64,000 bases of DNA from positions 8,742,001 to 8,806,000 of the forward strand of contig BSYQ01000002.1 of NCBI GenBank assembly GCA_030272585.1, in the 5' to 3' direction. The stretch's first letter is position 1. Each line of letters begins with the position of its first letter. The notes below the pieces were generated by a model. That model was not told the DNA's origin and did not search any database. It saw only the letters and a list, made by a program, of their open reading frames with translations. The DNA is from Bryopsis sp. KO-2023. Its lineage: Eukaryota; Chlorophyta; Ulvophyceae; Bryopsidales; Bryopsidaceae. The position numbers and the translations under genes were made by a program. This document shows, piece by piece, positions 37,688 through 50,056 of the stretch.

Positions 37688-39480
37688 TCTTCAGAGGATA
37701 TTACCAATACACTGGAGTGTAGGGAGAGCTTCAGAGGTGGAATAGTACAGGAAGAGTGGCTGTAGAACAGGAGGAAGTGGTGATAGGTCCTGTAAAAGCA
37801 AGGCTGTGCAACAACACACAGAACAAACAAAAACAGAGACCAGGAAGTCTGGTGGACAAGGTTAGACAGAAAAAGTTAACAAGTAAACAGGTAGGGAAAG
37901 TTTTTAAGCAGAAAAATAAGAACAGGCACAAAAGGATACAAGTAAAACAGGTAACACTAAAACAGGTGGAACTAAAAAGTTAAACAGGCTATTGAAAAGT
38001 AAAAGCAAAGCAAATCGAAAAAGCAGGAAAACACTTAACCTTAAACAGGCACGGACTTAATCTCAGACAGGGAGAGACTGCTGAGGGCCAATCTGAATAA
38101 GAAAAAGATACAGCACACAAAGACACAGCACAAACAAAATACAGCACAGAAGCTTTAACAGGTTCTGTGGTTAGCACACTTAAGCAAACAGTAAGAAACT
38201 TCTGCAAGAAGAAAAAAGAACGTTAACAAGCCGCAGACGAAAAGAACACGACAAGCAAAACAAAAACGACAGGTCCACAGAGTCACCAGGATTCTGTGGT
38301 TACTGCAAAACGGGTTTAGGTTTTTTAAGAGGACACAGAAACAAAACAGAATCAACTGTTAGACAGGGGACTGGTCGTTTGAAACGTTAAACTGTCGAAA
38401 TAATCGAAAGCGAAAAGAAGTTTGTAAAGTTTTCCTGTTAGTCGAAGAGCAGCTAAAAACGGTCGAACGAAAAAGAAAAGTTCCGTCGAAACGTAGTGAT
38501 CTAAGACAAACGATGACGAAAAAAGAACTTAAGTCGAAAAAACTGAAGTCGAAAAACTTAAGTCGAAAAACTTAAGTCAGAGAGTTTTCTTTAAAGCTAA
38601 AACAGTTCGAACTGGAAAAACGAGTTCTGCGATACGTCGAAAAACGACGACGATCGAAGAAAAACTTAAGTCGAAAAGAACTTAAGCCGAAAAAACTTAG
38701 GGCGAAAAGAAAAACGCCGAAAGTCGAAAACTTAAGACGAAAAGTTTAAGGCGAGAAAACTATTCTCGACCCGAAAAGAACTTAAAAACTTTTTCTTCTA
38801 GCGAAAACTTAGAGTTTTCGAGCGAGGAGCTTTTAAACCTTTTTAGAAGAAGGAGTCCTCCGCCGTAGAGAAAGTCGAGCGGATAAAGTCTTTATTCCGG
38901 AGTCGAAAAAACCTTTTTAAACGCCGACCTTACACGTGCTTCGAAATCGTTCTTCTAGCGAATAAACAACGAATAAGTACCTTTCTTTTCTCTTCAGAGG
39001 TCGTTAGAAAGGTTAGAGAAAGTTAAGAAAGTCTAGACTTTCGAAACTACCCGAAAACTAACCATTTTCTTAGTTTCAAACTAAAAACAGAGATATCTTT
39101 TCACCTACTCACTGGAATTGACTTCTGAAAAGAGATTCGAAATCAGTGGATTTCGTAGACCAAATTTGATATATAGAACTCCCAAATCCATCAAGAAATG
39201 GGCCCGTAATGGGCGAAAATCCAAATTGAATCCCTCCGGTCGTCGGGAGTGACGTCCGTCGTACGAAAATCCCTCTAATTACTCACTGATCACTCAAAAA
39301 GGTGTGAAGTTGTCAGAATAGATGGCAGAATTGGATTCATAGGATGGGCTTTTCCTTGATCTATGTTTGGATGTTTCTGGTAGGCTTTGTCAGTTTCTAT
39401 GGGACAATCATATGGCAGCCATGATGGGATGTGTGTACTGCCGAGACCTGTATGTGTGTACGATGGGTTTGAGCCAGTCG
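37688..39480. other. Non-coding stretch upstream of locus X, with short repeats
   Basis: Up to about 38360 the plus strand is A-rich with recurrent AAACAGG. From about 38390 to 39060 it is rich in CGAAAA, including tandem CTTAAGTCGAAAAA units around 38525-38575. On the minus strand this would be a T-rich leader or intron of X. No convincing ORF, RNA gene or element end was found. It ends at the TSD of G3b (39481-39485). Confidence 0.4.
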
Positions 39481-39485
39481 GGTAT

Positions 39486-39908
39486 TGTTAGTCTTTTAGC
39501 GCTATACGAGGTAGTTTGGGATAGAGCCGAGGGTGGCTGACGCATGTGGGTTCACGAGTAAGACAGATTAGACCCAGAGTTTGGGGCATGCGTCAGCGTA
39601 CTACACTTAGGGGTACTTAAGAGGCCCACTCGTTGTTTTGACACTCATAGTTACTTTGTAAGAACTCGGGATTCGTGGGATTGGTGTGTTCCCGCTTGTG
39701 TGTGTGTTTGTGTGTGTGTGTGTGTTAAGTGTTTGCCTGACGCAATCACTTCCCAACCCAAGTGCTCTAGTAGCGTTCACAACCGCGCTAGCTAGAGAGT
39801 TGTCTAAAGCAACAAACCCCACAAGTATACTTGCGTTAGCCAGCAAGTTATCACGAATCCAACCAACACAGCCGACCACTATTGCGTCACCCACAAGCTT
39901 CACTATCA
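39486..39908 (+). repeat. G3b 5' LTR
   Basis: It is 423 bp. It differs from the G3a LTR at a handful of sites, for example GTTCACGAG for GTTCGCGAG and CACTCATAGTTAC for CATTCACTTTAC, differences shared with its partner at 50407. The primer-binding site follows at about 39911. Confidence 0.93.
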
Positions 39909-40053
39909 ATTGGTTTCGGAGCTAGGCAAGAACTTTAAGTTCTTGAGATCGAAACTTGTGAACGTGGCGCAACAAACGTTTTTGTTTGTTTGTTTGGTAG
40001 AGAGAAACTCCAACCGTGGTTGTTGAGTACTCCCAAATAGTGGCTGAGAGACC

Positions 40054-42699
40054 ATGGCTGACCGTGAACACGCATTGGCAGTGCGCGAGCCTCAAGTTGA
40101 AGAGCCAGGGATTGAACCTGAGTTCGATGAGGAATTGCCTGACGCACCCAATGTGGTGTACCAACAAATAAACGTCCAGAACATCCACAATGTCCAGCAA
40201 GCAGCTGTCGACATAGACATGGGAGCTGATGCGGAAGCCTTAAGAGAGGATGTGGATGCGGTCCATGACCGTGTGGACGATTTAGCCCACGGGCTAAGGG
40301 GTCACCTGCAGCAAGTTGACCAGACACTGGGGCAGAGGCTAGCCCATACTGAGGCCTCTGTGTCGAACCAACTGGCTGGCGCATCAGAGGTGATCGGGCA
40401 GGCGCTGGAAACACAGCACCAGCATGCGCAACAGGTTGAGGCCACACAGCATGCGGTGGTGTCGCAACAGGAGAAGCTGGATTCAGTAGCGGCTCAACAT
40501 AGTCGATACGAGCAGAGGCTATTACGCCAAGATATCGACCATAGAAAAGAAAGAGCCGAGATCAAAGCTTCTGTGGACGCAATAACGAGGAGAATGGATG
40601 CCGCAGACATTCTAGCGGACTCTCGTTTTGCTGACCTAAAAGAAACGGCTGAAGCATCAGCACTTCAGTTAAAACAACTCTCCGAGTTATCCCTTGTTCA
40701 AGGGCGGAGAATTGAAGGCTTATTAGGAACTGTTGCGGATTCCAACGAAAAAGTCGAACGGACTCTAGACTTGTTTCGGGAGTCCTTGCACAAACAAGGT
40801 GCTGAGGTGAAGCGTTTGCAGAGCTCAAGAGTAGCAATTCAAAAAGATTTGATTGCCTTGGAGAAAAAGGCATCCAAAACCTGGGATCAGCAGCAAGATG
40901 CAGCTGATGTGGTTGCCTTAAGATTATCTGGCCTGGAACAAAGCATGGAGGATGTGAGTGGCGGAAGTCAGAGTGCCCAAAGTGGAAGTGATGCTCGAGC
41001 AGTATCACCAGAGCGAGAAGAATCAACTTCTCCTGAGCCTGAGGACTCAGCCTTTGGGATGCCGCTGCCGAAGAAATCAGTAAAGCAGTTGGCTGCATCA
41101 TGGCCGCCACTAGACCAGAGCTTCGCGGTAGGAATGGTTGGGGCAGGAACCTCAACAATACCGGCTCCTCCAGCAGTACAGGCCGAGGAGGGTGAAATTG
41201 TTGCTGCAGAAGCACCACCATGCACTGCAGTGGACAGCGCACCAGACGCTGATTTCACATTCCCTCAATTGATACCTCCAAGTACAAGAGCTCAGCCTGG
41301 TATACGCATCTCAGAACCCGACTCTGCCGATGGATCACGTAGACCCACACGAACTAACCCAAGAGTTCTCTCCTCAGCAGAAGTATTATATCAAATTGAC
41401 CTTGAGCGTGCTAAGGCACAGGTCAGAGAAGAGAAAGGAAAAGAACCCATGCAGGTCCCCACACGTACTGGAAGATTGGGACTTGGGTTAAGTGCTTTGG
41501 GAGCAAGGGTAGAAAATAATCCCTTTGCTGCACTTGGTTCATATGAGTCTACTGGTGGACCCAGTCGAGTTCCGCGTATGCGTGGAAACTTTGGAGACCC
41601 TGGTGATGACGACCCAGATGATGATGGCGGTGATGATTACCGCGACAGACGAAATCGCCCACCTTCCCGCATTCCAGGTGCGCCTGATGGCGGAGGAGGT
41701 GGTGGCGGCGGTGGAGATGGTGGAGGCGGTGGACCTCCCGGTGGACCTCCTGGTGGAGGTGGAGGTGGCGCTGGACCAGCAGGCCCAGGACCTCCTAGGC
41801 AAGGACAGTGGTTGCCTAGCACCGTCAAGTTGCAAATGCCTCGCGCATTTAACGGAAGTGGAGAACCAAAAGCCCGTAAATGGCAAGTGCTCATGACGCG
41901 GTACTTGAGAACCTGCGGAGTGCATGAAGCACAGTGGCAATCGATTATGGCCACTAACCTTTATGGGGCTGCCTCGGATTGGTTAACGATGCAAGAGTTG
42001 AAAATTCACCGAGGTGAAAGACCACCCTTCCGTGACTGGATGGACTTCATGGATGGCTTAGCTACAGCTTTCGAATTCTCTAGTGATCGAGATGAAGCGT
42101 GGCGTGACCTCCACAAACTCAAGCAGACTGGAACAGTGAAACAGTTTGTAAAAGAGTTTCAGCGTTTGGTCTTGAGAATTCCAGACCTCGAAGAGGATCA
42201 CCAGTATTTGCTCTTCGTTGACGGACTCAAGAGTGAAGTTCAAAAGCTGGTCGCTGCAACGGTACCTCGAGATGTCGAGGCTGCCATCATATCTGCCGAA
42301 AGATTGGAAGCCCTTGGAGTTGGAACACAAGGCCAAGGAGGGCAGACCAATCCGAAAAAGAAAGGAGTCTGGCGTGGTGGAAGAAAGAAGAAAAGCCAGA
42401 ATCAGGGTCAGCAGCAGCAGAACCCTACACCACCAGCCCAAGCACCACCACAAGCTGCCGCAGGAGTACAACAGCAGCAGCAACAGCAACAAGGTAGAGG
42501 AGGAGGACGTGGTGGTGGTGGACGTGGACGCGGTGGTGGTAACCGTGGAAGAGGACAAGCCAATCAGGGAAGACAAAACCCCCAGGGGGGAGGGGGATAT
42601 CATTGTTATCTTTGTGGAAAGAAGGGTCACCCTGTGAGGCAATGTCCTAGATTGGAGGAGGTGAAAAACCTCCCCGATGTAAAAAAAATGTTAAACTGA
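40054..42699 (+). CDS. gag: G3b gag polyprotein (881 aa)
   Basis: It is collinear with the G3a gag: coiled coil, Gly/Pro-rich stretch (two residues shorter), capsid domain with PRAFNGSGEPKARKW and VKQFVKEFQRLVLRIPDL, Gln run, RGG region and CCHC knuckle CYLCGKKGHPVRQC. An A-run before the stop again gives a -1 slippery sequence. The frame is open from the ATG at 40054 to the stop. Confidence 0.95.
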   Translation: MADREHALAVREPQVEEPGIEPEFDEELPDAPNVVYQQINVQNIHNVQQAAVDIDMGADAEALREDVDAVHDRVDDLAHGLRGHLQQVDQTLGQRLAHTEASVSNQLAGASEVIGQALETQHQHAQQVEATQHAVVSQQEKLDSVAAQHSRYEQRLLRQDIDHRKERAEIKASVDAITRRMDAADILADSRFADLKETAEASALQLKQLSELSLVQGRRIEGLLGTVADSNEKVERTLDLFRESLHKQGAEVKRLQSSRVAIQKDLIALEKKASKTWDQQQDAADVVALRLSGLEQSMEDVSGGSQSAQSGSDARAVSPEREESTSPEPEDSAFGMPLPKKSVKQLAASWPPLDQSFAVGMVGAGTSTIPAPPAVQAEEGEIVAAEAPPCTAVDSAPDADFTFPQLIPPSTRAQPGIRISEPDSADGSRRPTRTNPRVLSSAEVLYQIDLERAKAQVREEKGKEPMQVPTRTGRLGLGLSALGARVENNPFAALGSYESTGGPSRVPRMRGNFGDPGDDDPDDDGGDDYRDRRNRPPSRIPGAPDGGGGGGGGGDGGGGGPPGGPPGGGGGGAGPAGPGPPRQGQWLPSTVKLQMPRAFNGSGEPKARKWQVLMTRYLRTCGVHEAQWQSIMATNLYGAASDWLTMQELKIHRGERPPFRDWMDFMDGLATAFEFSSDRDEAWRDLHKLKQTGTVKQFVKEFQRLVLRIPDLEEDHQYLLFVDGLKSEVQKLVAATVPRDVEAAIISAERLEALGVGTQGQGGQTNPKKKGVWRGGRKKKSQNQGQQQQNPTPPAQAPPQAAAGVQQQQQQQQGRGGGRGGGGRGRGGGNRGRGQANQGRQNPQGGGGYHCYLCGKKGHPVRQCPRLEEVKNLPDVKKMLN

Positions 42700-45506
42700 C
42701 CGCCAGGCAGGAAACTGCTTCGTCTGAGCCTGGCCGACGCAAACGTCGTAAGCGAAATAGAGTTCGTAGGCGGCGTAGGAAGCATAGATCAAAAGTAGGT
42801 GCCTCGAAAAAGGTTTGTACTCACAGCGGAAAACCTGAGGAGCGGACTAGTACACCGCATGAAGAGAGAACAGAGACACTCTCCACATCTACCCAATCGG
42901 CACATGACAACTGCGATTGGAAAAATGAACAGAAGGAAAGCACACCGGATGAGATGGACGCGCCTCATGCGTCATCTACATCTCTTCCCTCTGTTAGTGA
43001 ATCTGTGGGCTCATTGGAGTCGCAGAGTAGTCTACAGGAGTCCCTGCCTGCAGACGTAGACGATAGTGGGTCAGAAACAACCCAGCGGTCTACCACAGAG
43101 CGAGTTAATGTGTCAGAAGTTCGATCAACTTCGTCAACCAAGGGTGACACATGCCCTCTGTTAAAAATTCAAGAAGTGCCTGTGAGAGGGTACGAAGTAA
43201 AAGCACGGATCAAGACCACGGACCTTTATGCATTCATTGATTGTGGAAGTACCGCAAACTATATCAATGATAAGGTAGCGCGTGATCTCGGGTTGTCGAT
43301 TACACCAAGCTCAAAGAGAGCAATGTTGGCAAACGGAGATATTAAAGAACTGGCTGGCAGCTGTAACAACCTCCGAGTAAAGATAGGAGGGCTGAAGTGC
43401 AAAATGAAAGCGGATCTGTTTCCAGACCTTGGTTATGACCTAATATTGGGCATGCCTTGGTTGCAGAAAGAAAACCCCCGCATAGACTTTCAGCAGAATG
43501 AGATTTCAGTTTGCAAAAACAGCCAAGTGTTTCATCTCCCGTTGCGTCATCCAACCCAAGAGAGTATTGAACCTGAACGAAAAGTACAGTCGATACTGCA
43601 AGAAGTGCCAGTGACTGAGTGTTCAGCTAAACGAATGATGCGTCATCTCAAAACAGAGACAGCATTCATGGTTGTAGTGCAAGAGGCTGAAGAGAAAGCT
43701 TTAGGCCAACATGAATTGCCTGACGCAATAGAGCGAACACAGCCATTCAACACTGAGGATGAGATTGGCAAACTTATTCGTTCAGACACCCCTGCCGAAA
43801 TTAAAAAGGTGGTAGAAACACACCGTGGTGTGTTCCCTCGTGATTTACCCCCAGGGGTCCCTCCGAAGAGAAAAGGTCATGAGTTTAAGATAGACCTGGA
43901 GGATCCAACACCTATCCATCGTCCAATATACAAGCTTTCACCAGCAGAGCTGGATGAAGTGAAAGCACAAGTGGACTACCTTCTGGAACAGAAGAAAATC
44001 AAACCATCCGAGTCCCCTTGGGGCGCGCCAATCCTATTTGTACCGAAAAAGGATGGAGGCTTAAGGATGTGTGTGGATTACAGGTGGATTAATAAGGTGA
44101 CGGTGAAAAACCGGTATCCTTTACCCCTGCCAGAAGAATTGATGGATAGAGTGTTCAAAGCCAAAGTGTTCTCAAAGTTAGATCTGCGATCAGGCTATTG
44201 GCAATTTCCAGTAAGGCCATCTGATACAGATAAAACAGCGTTCCGCACGAGATACGGTCACTTTGAGTTTTTGGTAGCGCCTTTTGGGCTAACCAATTGC
44301 CCAGCGCAATTCCAAACTCTAGTGCAAGACCTACTCACAGAGTTTTTAGATGATTTTGTTGTTGTCTTTATCGATGACATACTCATCTTCTCTGAAAACA
44401 TGGAACAGCATGCCGAACACTTAGAGAAAGTCCTGTCGCGACTAGCAGAATATCAGCTTTTTGCTAAGGCAAGTAAAAGTGAGCTGGCTGTCGCAACAGT
44501 AGACTATCTTGGCTACCGCATTAGCGGAAGTGGGTTAGAACCACAGGAACAAAAAGTGAAGGCAGTGAAGGAGTGGAAGGAACTACAGAGTGTTAGCGAT
44601 GTACGTAGTTTCCTTGGAATGGTTTCATACTACAGGAAATTCATTCCCCAGTTTGCACATGTTGCTGGACCACTCCATGACTTAGTGAAAAAAGACCATC
44701 CCTGGAGATGGGGACAGGTTGAGCGTGGCGCATTCAATGAACTGAAAAAGCGTTTAAGTCAAGCTCCCGTCCTTATTTTTCCAGATGCGTCACTGCCTTA
44801 CACTGTGATCACTGATGCGTCGAATGAGGCCATCGGTGCCGTGTTAACACAGGATCACGGAGAGGGGCTACAGCCAATAGCTTACCTCTCACGTAGATTC
44901 AAGCCTGCCGAGCTTAACTATGCACCATACGACAAAGAGTTGTGTGCAATATGTTATGCGATGGTGCAGTGGAGACATTATCTAGAAGGTTGTGCGGGTG
45001 GAGTAACAGTGTTCACTGACCACCAACCTCTGACGCATATTCTGTCGCAGAGGAACCTTTCTAGAACCCAAGCAAGATGGCTTGAGGCGGGGTACCTGAC
45101 TTCGATCAACCCCAAGCAGGGTTTTTCCTAAGCACTCAAAGCTTCAAGCCACTTGGCTTTTTTTTCCTCTTTCCCATTTTTTTTTCCGCCACGCTGTGGC
45201 GTTGAGCAAGCTTCTTGATTTTTTTTTCAAGCCAATGTGGCGTTTTGCTCAATCTCCTGGCTTTTTCTTACTTTTTATGCAATATTATTCTGATAAGTCT
45301 AAAAGAAACAATTTTAGACATGTGTGCCCAAAATATTCCATCTTAAAAATCCCCTGAATTGTTGGCAATTCATGAGAATAATGTCCTTACAAACACAAGA
45401 CAATCGACAATCTCTTCTCTTTCCACAATTCCACAAATACCCTTCACGCGACCGATATTACTTTTTTCATTCATTAAAAACAATAGAAACCCAAGAAGAC
45501 CCAAAT

Positions 45507-47995
45507 TTAATCACGAAAAACACCACTTCCCTTTGAAAGAACATTCCTTCTATCCTTGGTCCTTCCCCAAATTTGAAGAGTTTCCTTGTAGGGAAATGAA
45601 CTGATATCAAACCGACAGTTCTTCACTCTGATGCAACCTTTTAAATGATCTTCTTGCAGCCGGTTACGAACAACTGTTTTTGTCAAGTTCATTTGCGAGA
45701 ATCTTCTCTCATTACCGACGCTCGTCATCGGTAAAATAAGCACAATCTGTGCGAGCTTCACGAATTCCGAGCATAATCGAAGAACACCTGGACTCTCCAT
45801 CAGATGCTTCCAGCAATACTCCATTGATGTATGCGAAGACGAAGCTTTCATCGTCACTTGAAAAAGGTCAAACTGTGTGTTCAACTTTTCTTTATCAAGA
45901 AGGGGAAGAACCGTGGTATCTCCCAAAGCGATTTCTCGACAAAAATGTTTTTTTATTGTGTTGAAAAACCGTTCAATCAGTTCCCTCCCAGGGTCTTGGG
46001 CCCAGAAAAATGGTTGTAATAGAGAATGCAGAGAACAATTCTCTGGGAGGAAATCGGGTTTCGAAATCCGAAATCACAAGCTCTGAAGCTTCCTTCACTT
46101 TCACCTTAGTTCGTTCAAGAATGTCGAACCACATGTCCTGTGTTACGGTTTCGGTCCTGTGTCCTCTCCCATTTTCATTTTTCTTCGTGGTCATAAGGTA
46201 GTGCTTCATACCACTCCCACAGTTGAAGGTAAGATAGCTGACGCCTTCATCGCAAAAGTCCAGTGGACTGTCCGTCTCTCCAACCGCTACGAAATTCCTC
46301 CAAATTCTTCCCGAAAAACTGTCCTCACTCATGTATTCCTGACGTATCTCTTCAATACATCGATCAATACCCTTGGCGATGTCTTCGAACGTCAAGCTGT
46401 TTGATTGAAATATCGTCGTAAGGAATTGAAGCTCTTCTAATAGACGCACAAAACCCACTGCACCCAACAGAATTTCGATATCCAGAAGGTTAGAACTCAA
46501 TTTTTGCGCTTTTTCCTTCAGATATTCACCCGCCAGGGAAAAATTCTCGAGGAGGCACAGAAGTGCAGGATACTCGGATAAAAATGAATCCAAAGATTTT
46601 TTTATCGACATCCACCTGATCTCATGTACAGGCAAAACTTTTCTCCCATCTGTCTCGCAAAAGACTTGCCAAAAATCGAATTCTTGCAATCGACTCGGAG
46701 ATTTGCAGAGAGATTTGTACGTTTTTTTCAAGGTATCTTCGACTTGCTTGAACAAACTACTCTTTTGGAGGGTTTGCGCAACTAAATTCACCCTGTGAGC
46801 GACGCAGTGCGTCACTACAAGAAACGGGGCATAACCCAGCTCCAAACGTGCAGCCAAGCCATTTCTTTTTCCCAACATAACGCTTGCCCCATCACAAGCG
46901 AATCCAACCAATTTCTGATGTAGGCTCTCCTTCTTTATATCGAGCACTTCCGTTGTTACCGAAAGAAGGTTCGATAGAAGTGTTCCAGCATCGCATGACC
47001 CATCCACCCTTTTCAGTTTCACAAACTCGCACACTTTTTTTCCGTTCTCCAAAAACATCACCTCCACTGACATGTACTCCACCATGTCCACAGAACAGCT
47101 GTCATCTACGGTTACGGCAATATAAGGCGATTTCTCCACACGATTCCGCAAATCGTTTATTAAGACTTCATTCATGGCATCCAGAAATTCCCAGCCGGAG
47201 CGATCGCTCCAGTGTGCACTTGGGAGTGTACTCCTTAACTCCGGAAAACTTAACAGCAATTCAGGGAGCTCTGCATAACTAGAAGAAAAAAAAAACAGTA
47301 TATTTTAGGTGAGCTTAAATTCTAATGGACCAGCCAGCTCAAAATAAGTCTTTAAATTCTACAGAAACTCACTCTGCCATAGGTCTGGAACGCTTGAGTG
47401 TGTACACAAGTGACTGCAATTGCTTCAACTTTAATTGCTGCACTCTATCAAAGGCAAGGGACAGAGAAGCTTCAAGAGAGCACTCCGTTGGGGTCGACAC
47501 ATCAGCCAATAAGTCCTTCTTCATCGCTTGTTCCATGGCTCTCTTGTGAGCGACGGATACATCATGAGTACAAAAAGTGTCGAGCTTCAACGCGTTCGTT
47601 CCTTTGCCCAACCCCGAGTTTCCAGCTTCTCGACAGGGTTTACAATATGCTGCGAAGTCGCCTTCTCGTCGCAGCCAGGGGAACCTTACAAACCAGCTCT
47701 CCTGAAACTTTCGTCCCTTGTCGACAACTGTCCAATTTCTCTTCTGTTTCTTGTCACTCCCATCTTCCAATGGCAAAGACGAGTCGTTGCTGGGACCCCC
47801 TCGGTCGATGGAACCCCCTCGGTCGCTGGGACCCCCTCGGTCGCTAGGACCTTCGAGCGGTCGTTTACGTGCGGCTTTTTTCGCCTCTTTCGCTTGCTTT
47901 TTAAGGTTGGCATCTGTTGGTAGCTCTCTAATCACCCCATCAAAGCCACGAAAACGGTACTCCGCTTCCACAGCAGCTTTTTTTTTCCGCCCCAT
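45507..47995 (-). CDS. hAT-4 transposase (spliced; one late frame change)
   Basis: Exon 1 is 47995-47373 and exon 2 begins at 47278, joined by a 94-bp GT-AG intron that gives ...PMADYAELPELL. Exon 1 starts MGRKKKAAVEAEYRF, has a Ser/Arg/Gly-rich repeat (DRGGPSDRGGS) and a TTF-type zinc finger (WFVRFPWLRREGD, YCKPC). Exon 2 holds the core with VTVDDSCSVDMVEY, FACDGASVMLGKRNG, VVTHCVAHRVNLV and HEIRWMSIKKSLDSF. The C-terminal dimerisation part (LPMTSVGNERRFSQMN) lies at 45926-45507 in a shifted frame; near 45975 the frame open in exon 2 ends (PWEGTD) while the next frame (RELIERFF) continues. No splice sites fit, so a one-base frameshift is likely. The enzyme may therefore be inactive. Confidence 0.82.
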
Positions 47996-47999
47996 AAGA

Positions 48000-48470
48000 G
48001 GATTCGAGCGACAGGGAGGTACGCAAGCAAAGGCGTTTTGTGGTGAATTATAGAACCCACGGCAAGTGAGTCAGCCGCCTGTGGCTACCGCTAGTTAGTA
48101 CGGGATATAGAGACGCGGTGCGAGGTTGAATTCGTGGTAGAGAGGAGAATGGAAACAATGGCGTTATAGACTTGTGGTGGATTTCCAGTCTGCAAAACAG
48201 GGAGTTCAATCGTTCGATTGCACGTGCAATCAAACACCTTTGAACTATCTGGCGATTCGACTTTATTTCTGATATATTTTACCGGCCACAATGGCGATTT
48301 CAGCGAAATCTTGTGTTTTTCGACGGCCACTGAGTGGCGTATTGGCTTCACCAATTGTCTGAAATAGTGGCGTATTGCACGCTATTTCTTTTGAAATATG
48401 CCGCCACATTTGGCCCAATTTTGTTTTTTTCCGCCACATTGGCGGCTAAACGCCACTAAAAAAAACCCTG
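48000..48470. promoter_or_regulatory. hAT-4 upstream end with GTGGCG/CGCCAC motifs
   Basis: Between the transposase start and the tip there are repeated GTGGCG, CGCCAC and GCCACATT motifs in both orientations, as at the other end (45190-45245). These are likely transposase-binding subterminal repeats and the promoter region of the transposase. Confidence 0.45.
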
Positions 48471-50056
48471 ACCCCAAGATCTCCTATATCAAAGGCAAGG
48501 CTAATGTGTTAGCAGATGCTCTCTCCCGCAGTGTTCCTAAGCCCGTGGAAACTGCGATGAACATTTCCACTTGGCAAGTGCATCAAGCAAGCCAAGACGA
48601 GTGGAAACAAGCCCTCCAAGCTGATAACTCCTTGGTGAAGATATTGCGGCAGCTTGAGAGTGGCGAGGAAGTTGAGGGATATTTCCTCCGAGAGGGAATA
48701 CTCTGGACGGTCCCAAAGAGAGGATTAGTCGAGAAAGTGGTGGTTCCTAAAGGCCAGCGCAATAAGATTATGAAGGAGTGCCATGAGACACCTTCAGCCG
48801 GCCATACAGGACCAGCGCGAACAGGAGAAATCCTAGCGCGGCGATATTGGTGGAAGGGGTGGATGAATGAGTTGAAGGCATTTGTGCGCGAATGCCCTGT
48901 GTGCCAACAAATAAAGGCTGACACACAGAAGCCTATGGGCTTACTTCAACCCCTGCCAATACCTGAGCGGAAGTGGGAGCAGATTACCACTGACTTGGTG
49001 ACAGATCTACCAGCATCCAATGGGTTTAGTGCTGTAGCTGTCTTTGTCGATAGACTTACCAAGTTTGTGCATTTCGCTCCATGTACTAAAGAGATTACCG
49101 CTGCAGGATACGCCCAACTTTTTATCGAACATGTTTACCGCAATCATGGCCTACCTAAAGTGATTGTGTCTGATAGAGACCCTCGCTTTACCAGCAAGTT
49201 CTGGCAGACGCTTTTTAAAGCTCTGGGTACAGAGATTCGTATGAGTACAGCTTACCACCCTCAGACAGATGGGCAGAGTGAGGTTACCATACGTACTCTG
49301 GAAAATTTCTTAAGGCCATATGCTGAGAGGTATCCCCATAAGTGGGTTGAGTATTTACCTACAGCAGAGTTTGCAGCAAACAATGCAGTGAATGCGAGTA
49401 CAGGGTTCGCACCTGCATACTTGATGTATGGGTACCATCCAGAAACACCAAACATTGGTGGGACGGCAACGCAATTTCAAGTGGAAGCAGTTAAGACAAT
49501 GGTAGCACGGATGGCACAGGACTTAGATACCGCAAAAGCATATTACTCTAGAGCACAACACAGAATGTGTGTGAGTGCAAACAAGAAGAGGAAAGATATT
49601 GCTTTTGAGAAAGGGGATAAAGTCCTGATAAAAAGCCGTTTTATTCCGTTGGCTGCTTTGAACAAAGTGAGTCCCAAACTGCGCCGTCGATTTGTGGGTC
49701 CCTTTGAAATTGTGGAGAAAATATCAAAGGTGGCTTACAGAGTTCAACTTCCGGAAACATGGCTCATTCACCCAGTGTTTCATGTTTCTAAGTTCAAGCG
49801 TTATCACGCCTCGAGTGATAACAGCAGGCAGATACAACCTCCAGAAGGAGAGTTGATTGGTAGCGAAGTAGAGTATGAGGTCGAAAATATCCTAAGGGCT
49901 AGAGGTAAACGAAATCGTGAATACCTAGTGCTGTGGAAAGGATACGATCTACTTGACGCTACTTGGGAACCTGAAGCTAATCTGGTTAACGCACCAGATA
50001 TACTTCGCGCATTTAAAGAGAAAGAAAGAAAAGAGTTGCAGAAAGGAAGAGAATAG

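Larger units (their letters stand above)
45117..48470. mobile_element. hAT-4: hAT transposon of a second family, inside G3b pol
   Basis: It is 3354 bp with tips CAGGGTTTTT at 45117 and, on the minus strand, CAGGGTTTTT at 48470, flanked by accccaag (45109-45116 and 48471-48478). The CAGGG tip and 8-bp duplication are typical of hAT. The ends contain repeated GTGGCG/CGCCAC motifs instead of GATCGG. The minus strand codes for a transposase of the zinc-finger hAT group that gave rise to ZNF862/KIAA1586-like genes in animals. It is the youngest element in this part of the stack. Confidence 0.95.
42954..50056 (+). pseudogene. pol: G3b pol region, divided by hAT-4
   Basis: The left part (42954-45116) holds the protease (AFIDCGSTANYIN), reverse transcriptase (VVFIDDILIFSE) and most of RNase H. 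The right part (48479-50056) holds the integrase (CPVCQQ finger, SDRDPRFTSKFW) and the chromodomain (YLVLWKGY). hAT-4 with its 8-bp duplication accccaag lies between, so this copy is broken by that insertion. The coding parts are otherwise very close to G3a. Confidence 0.93.
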
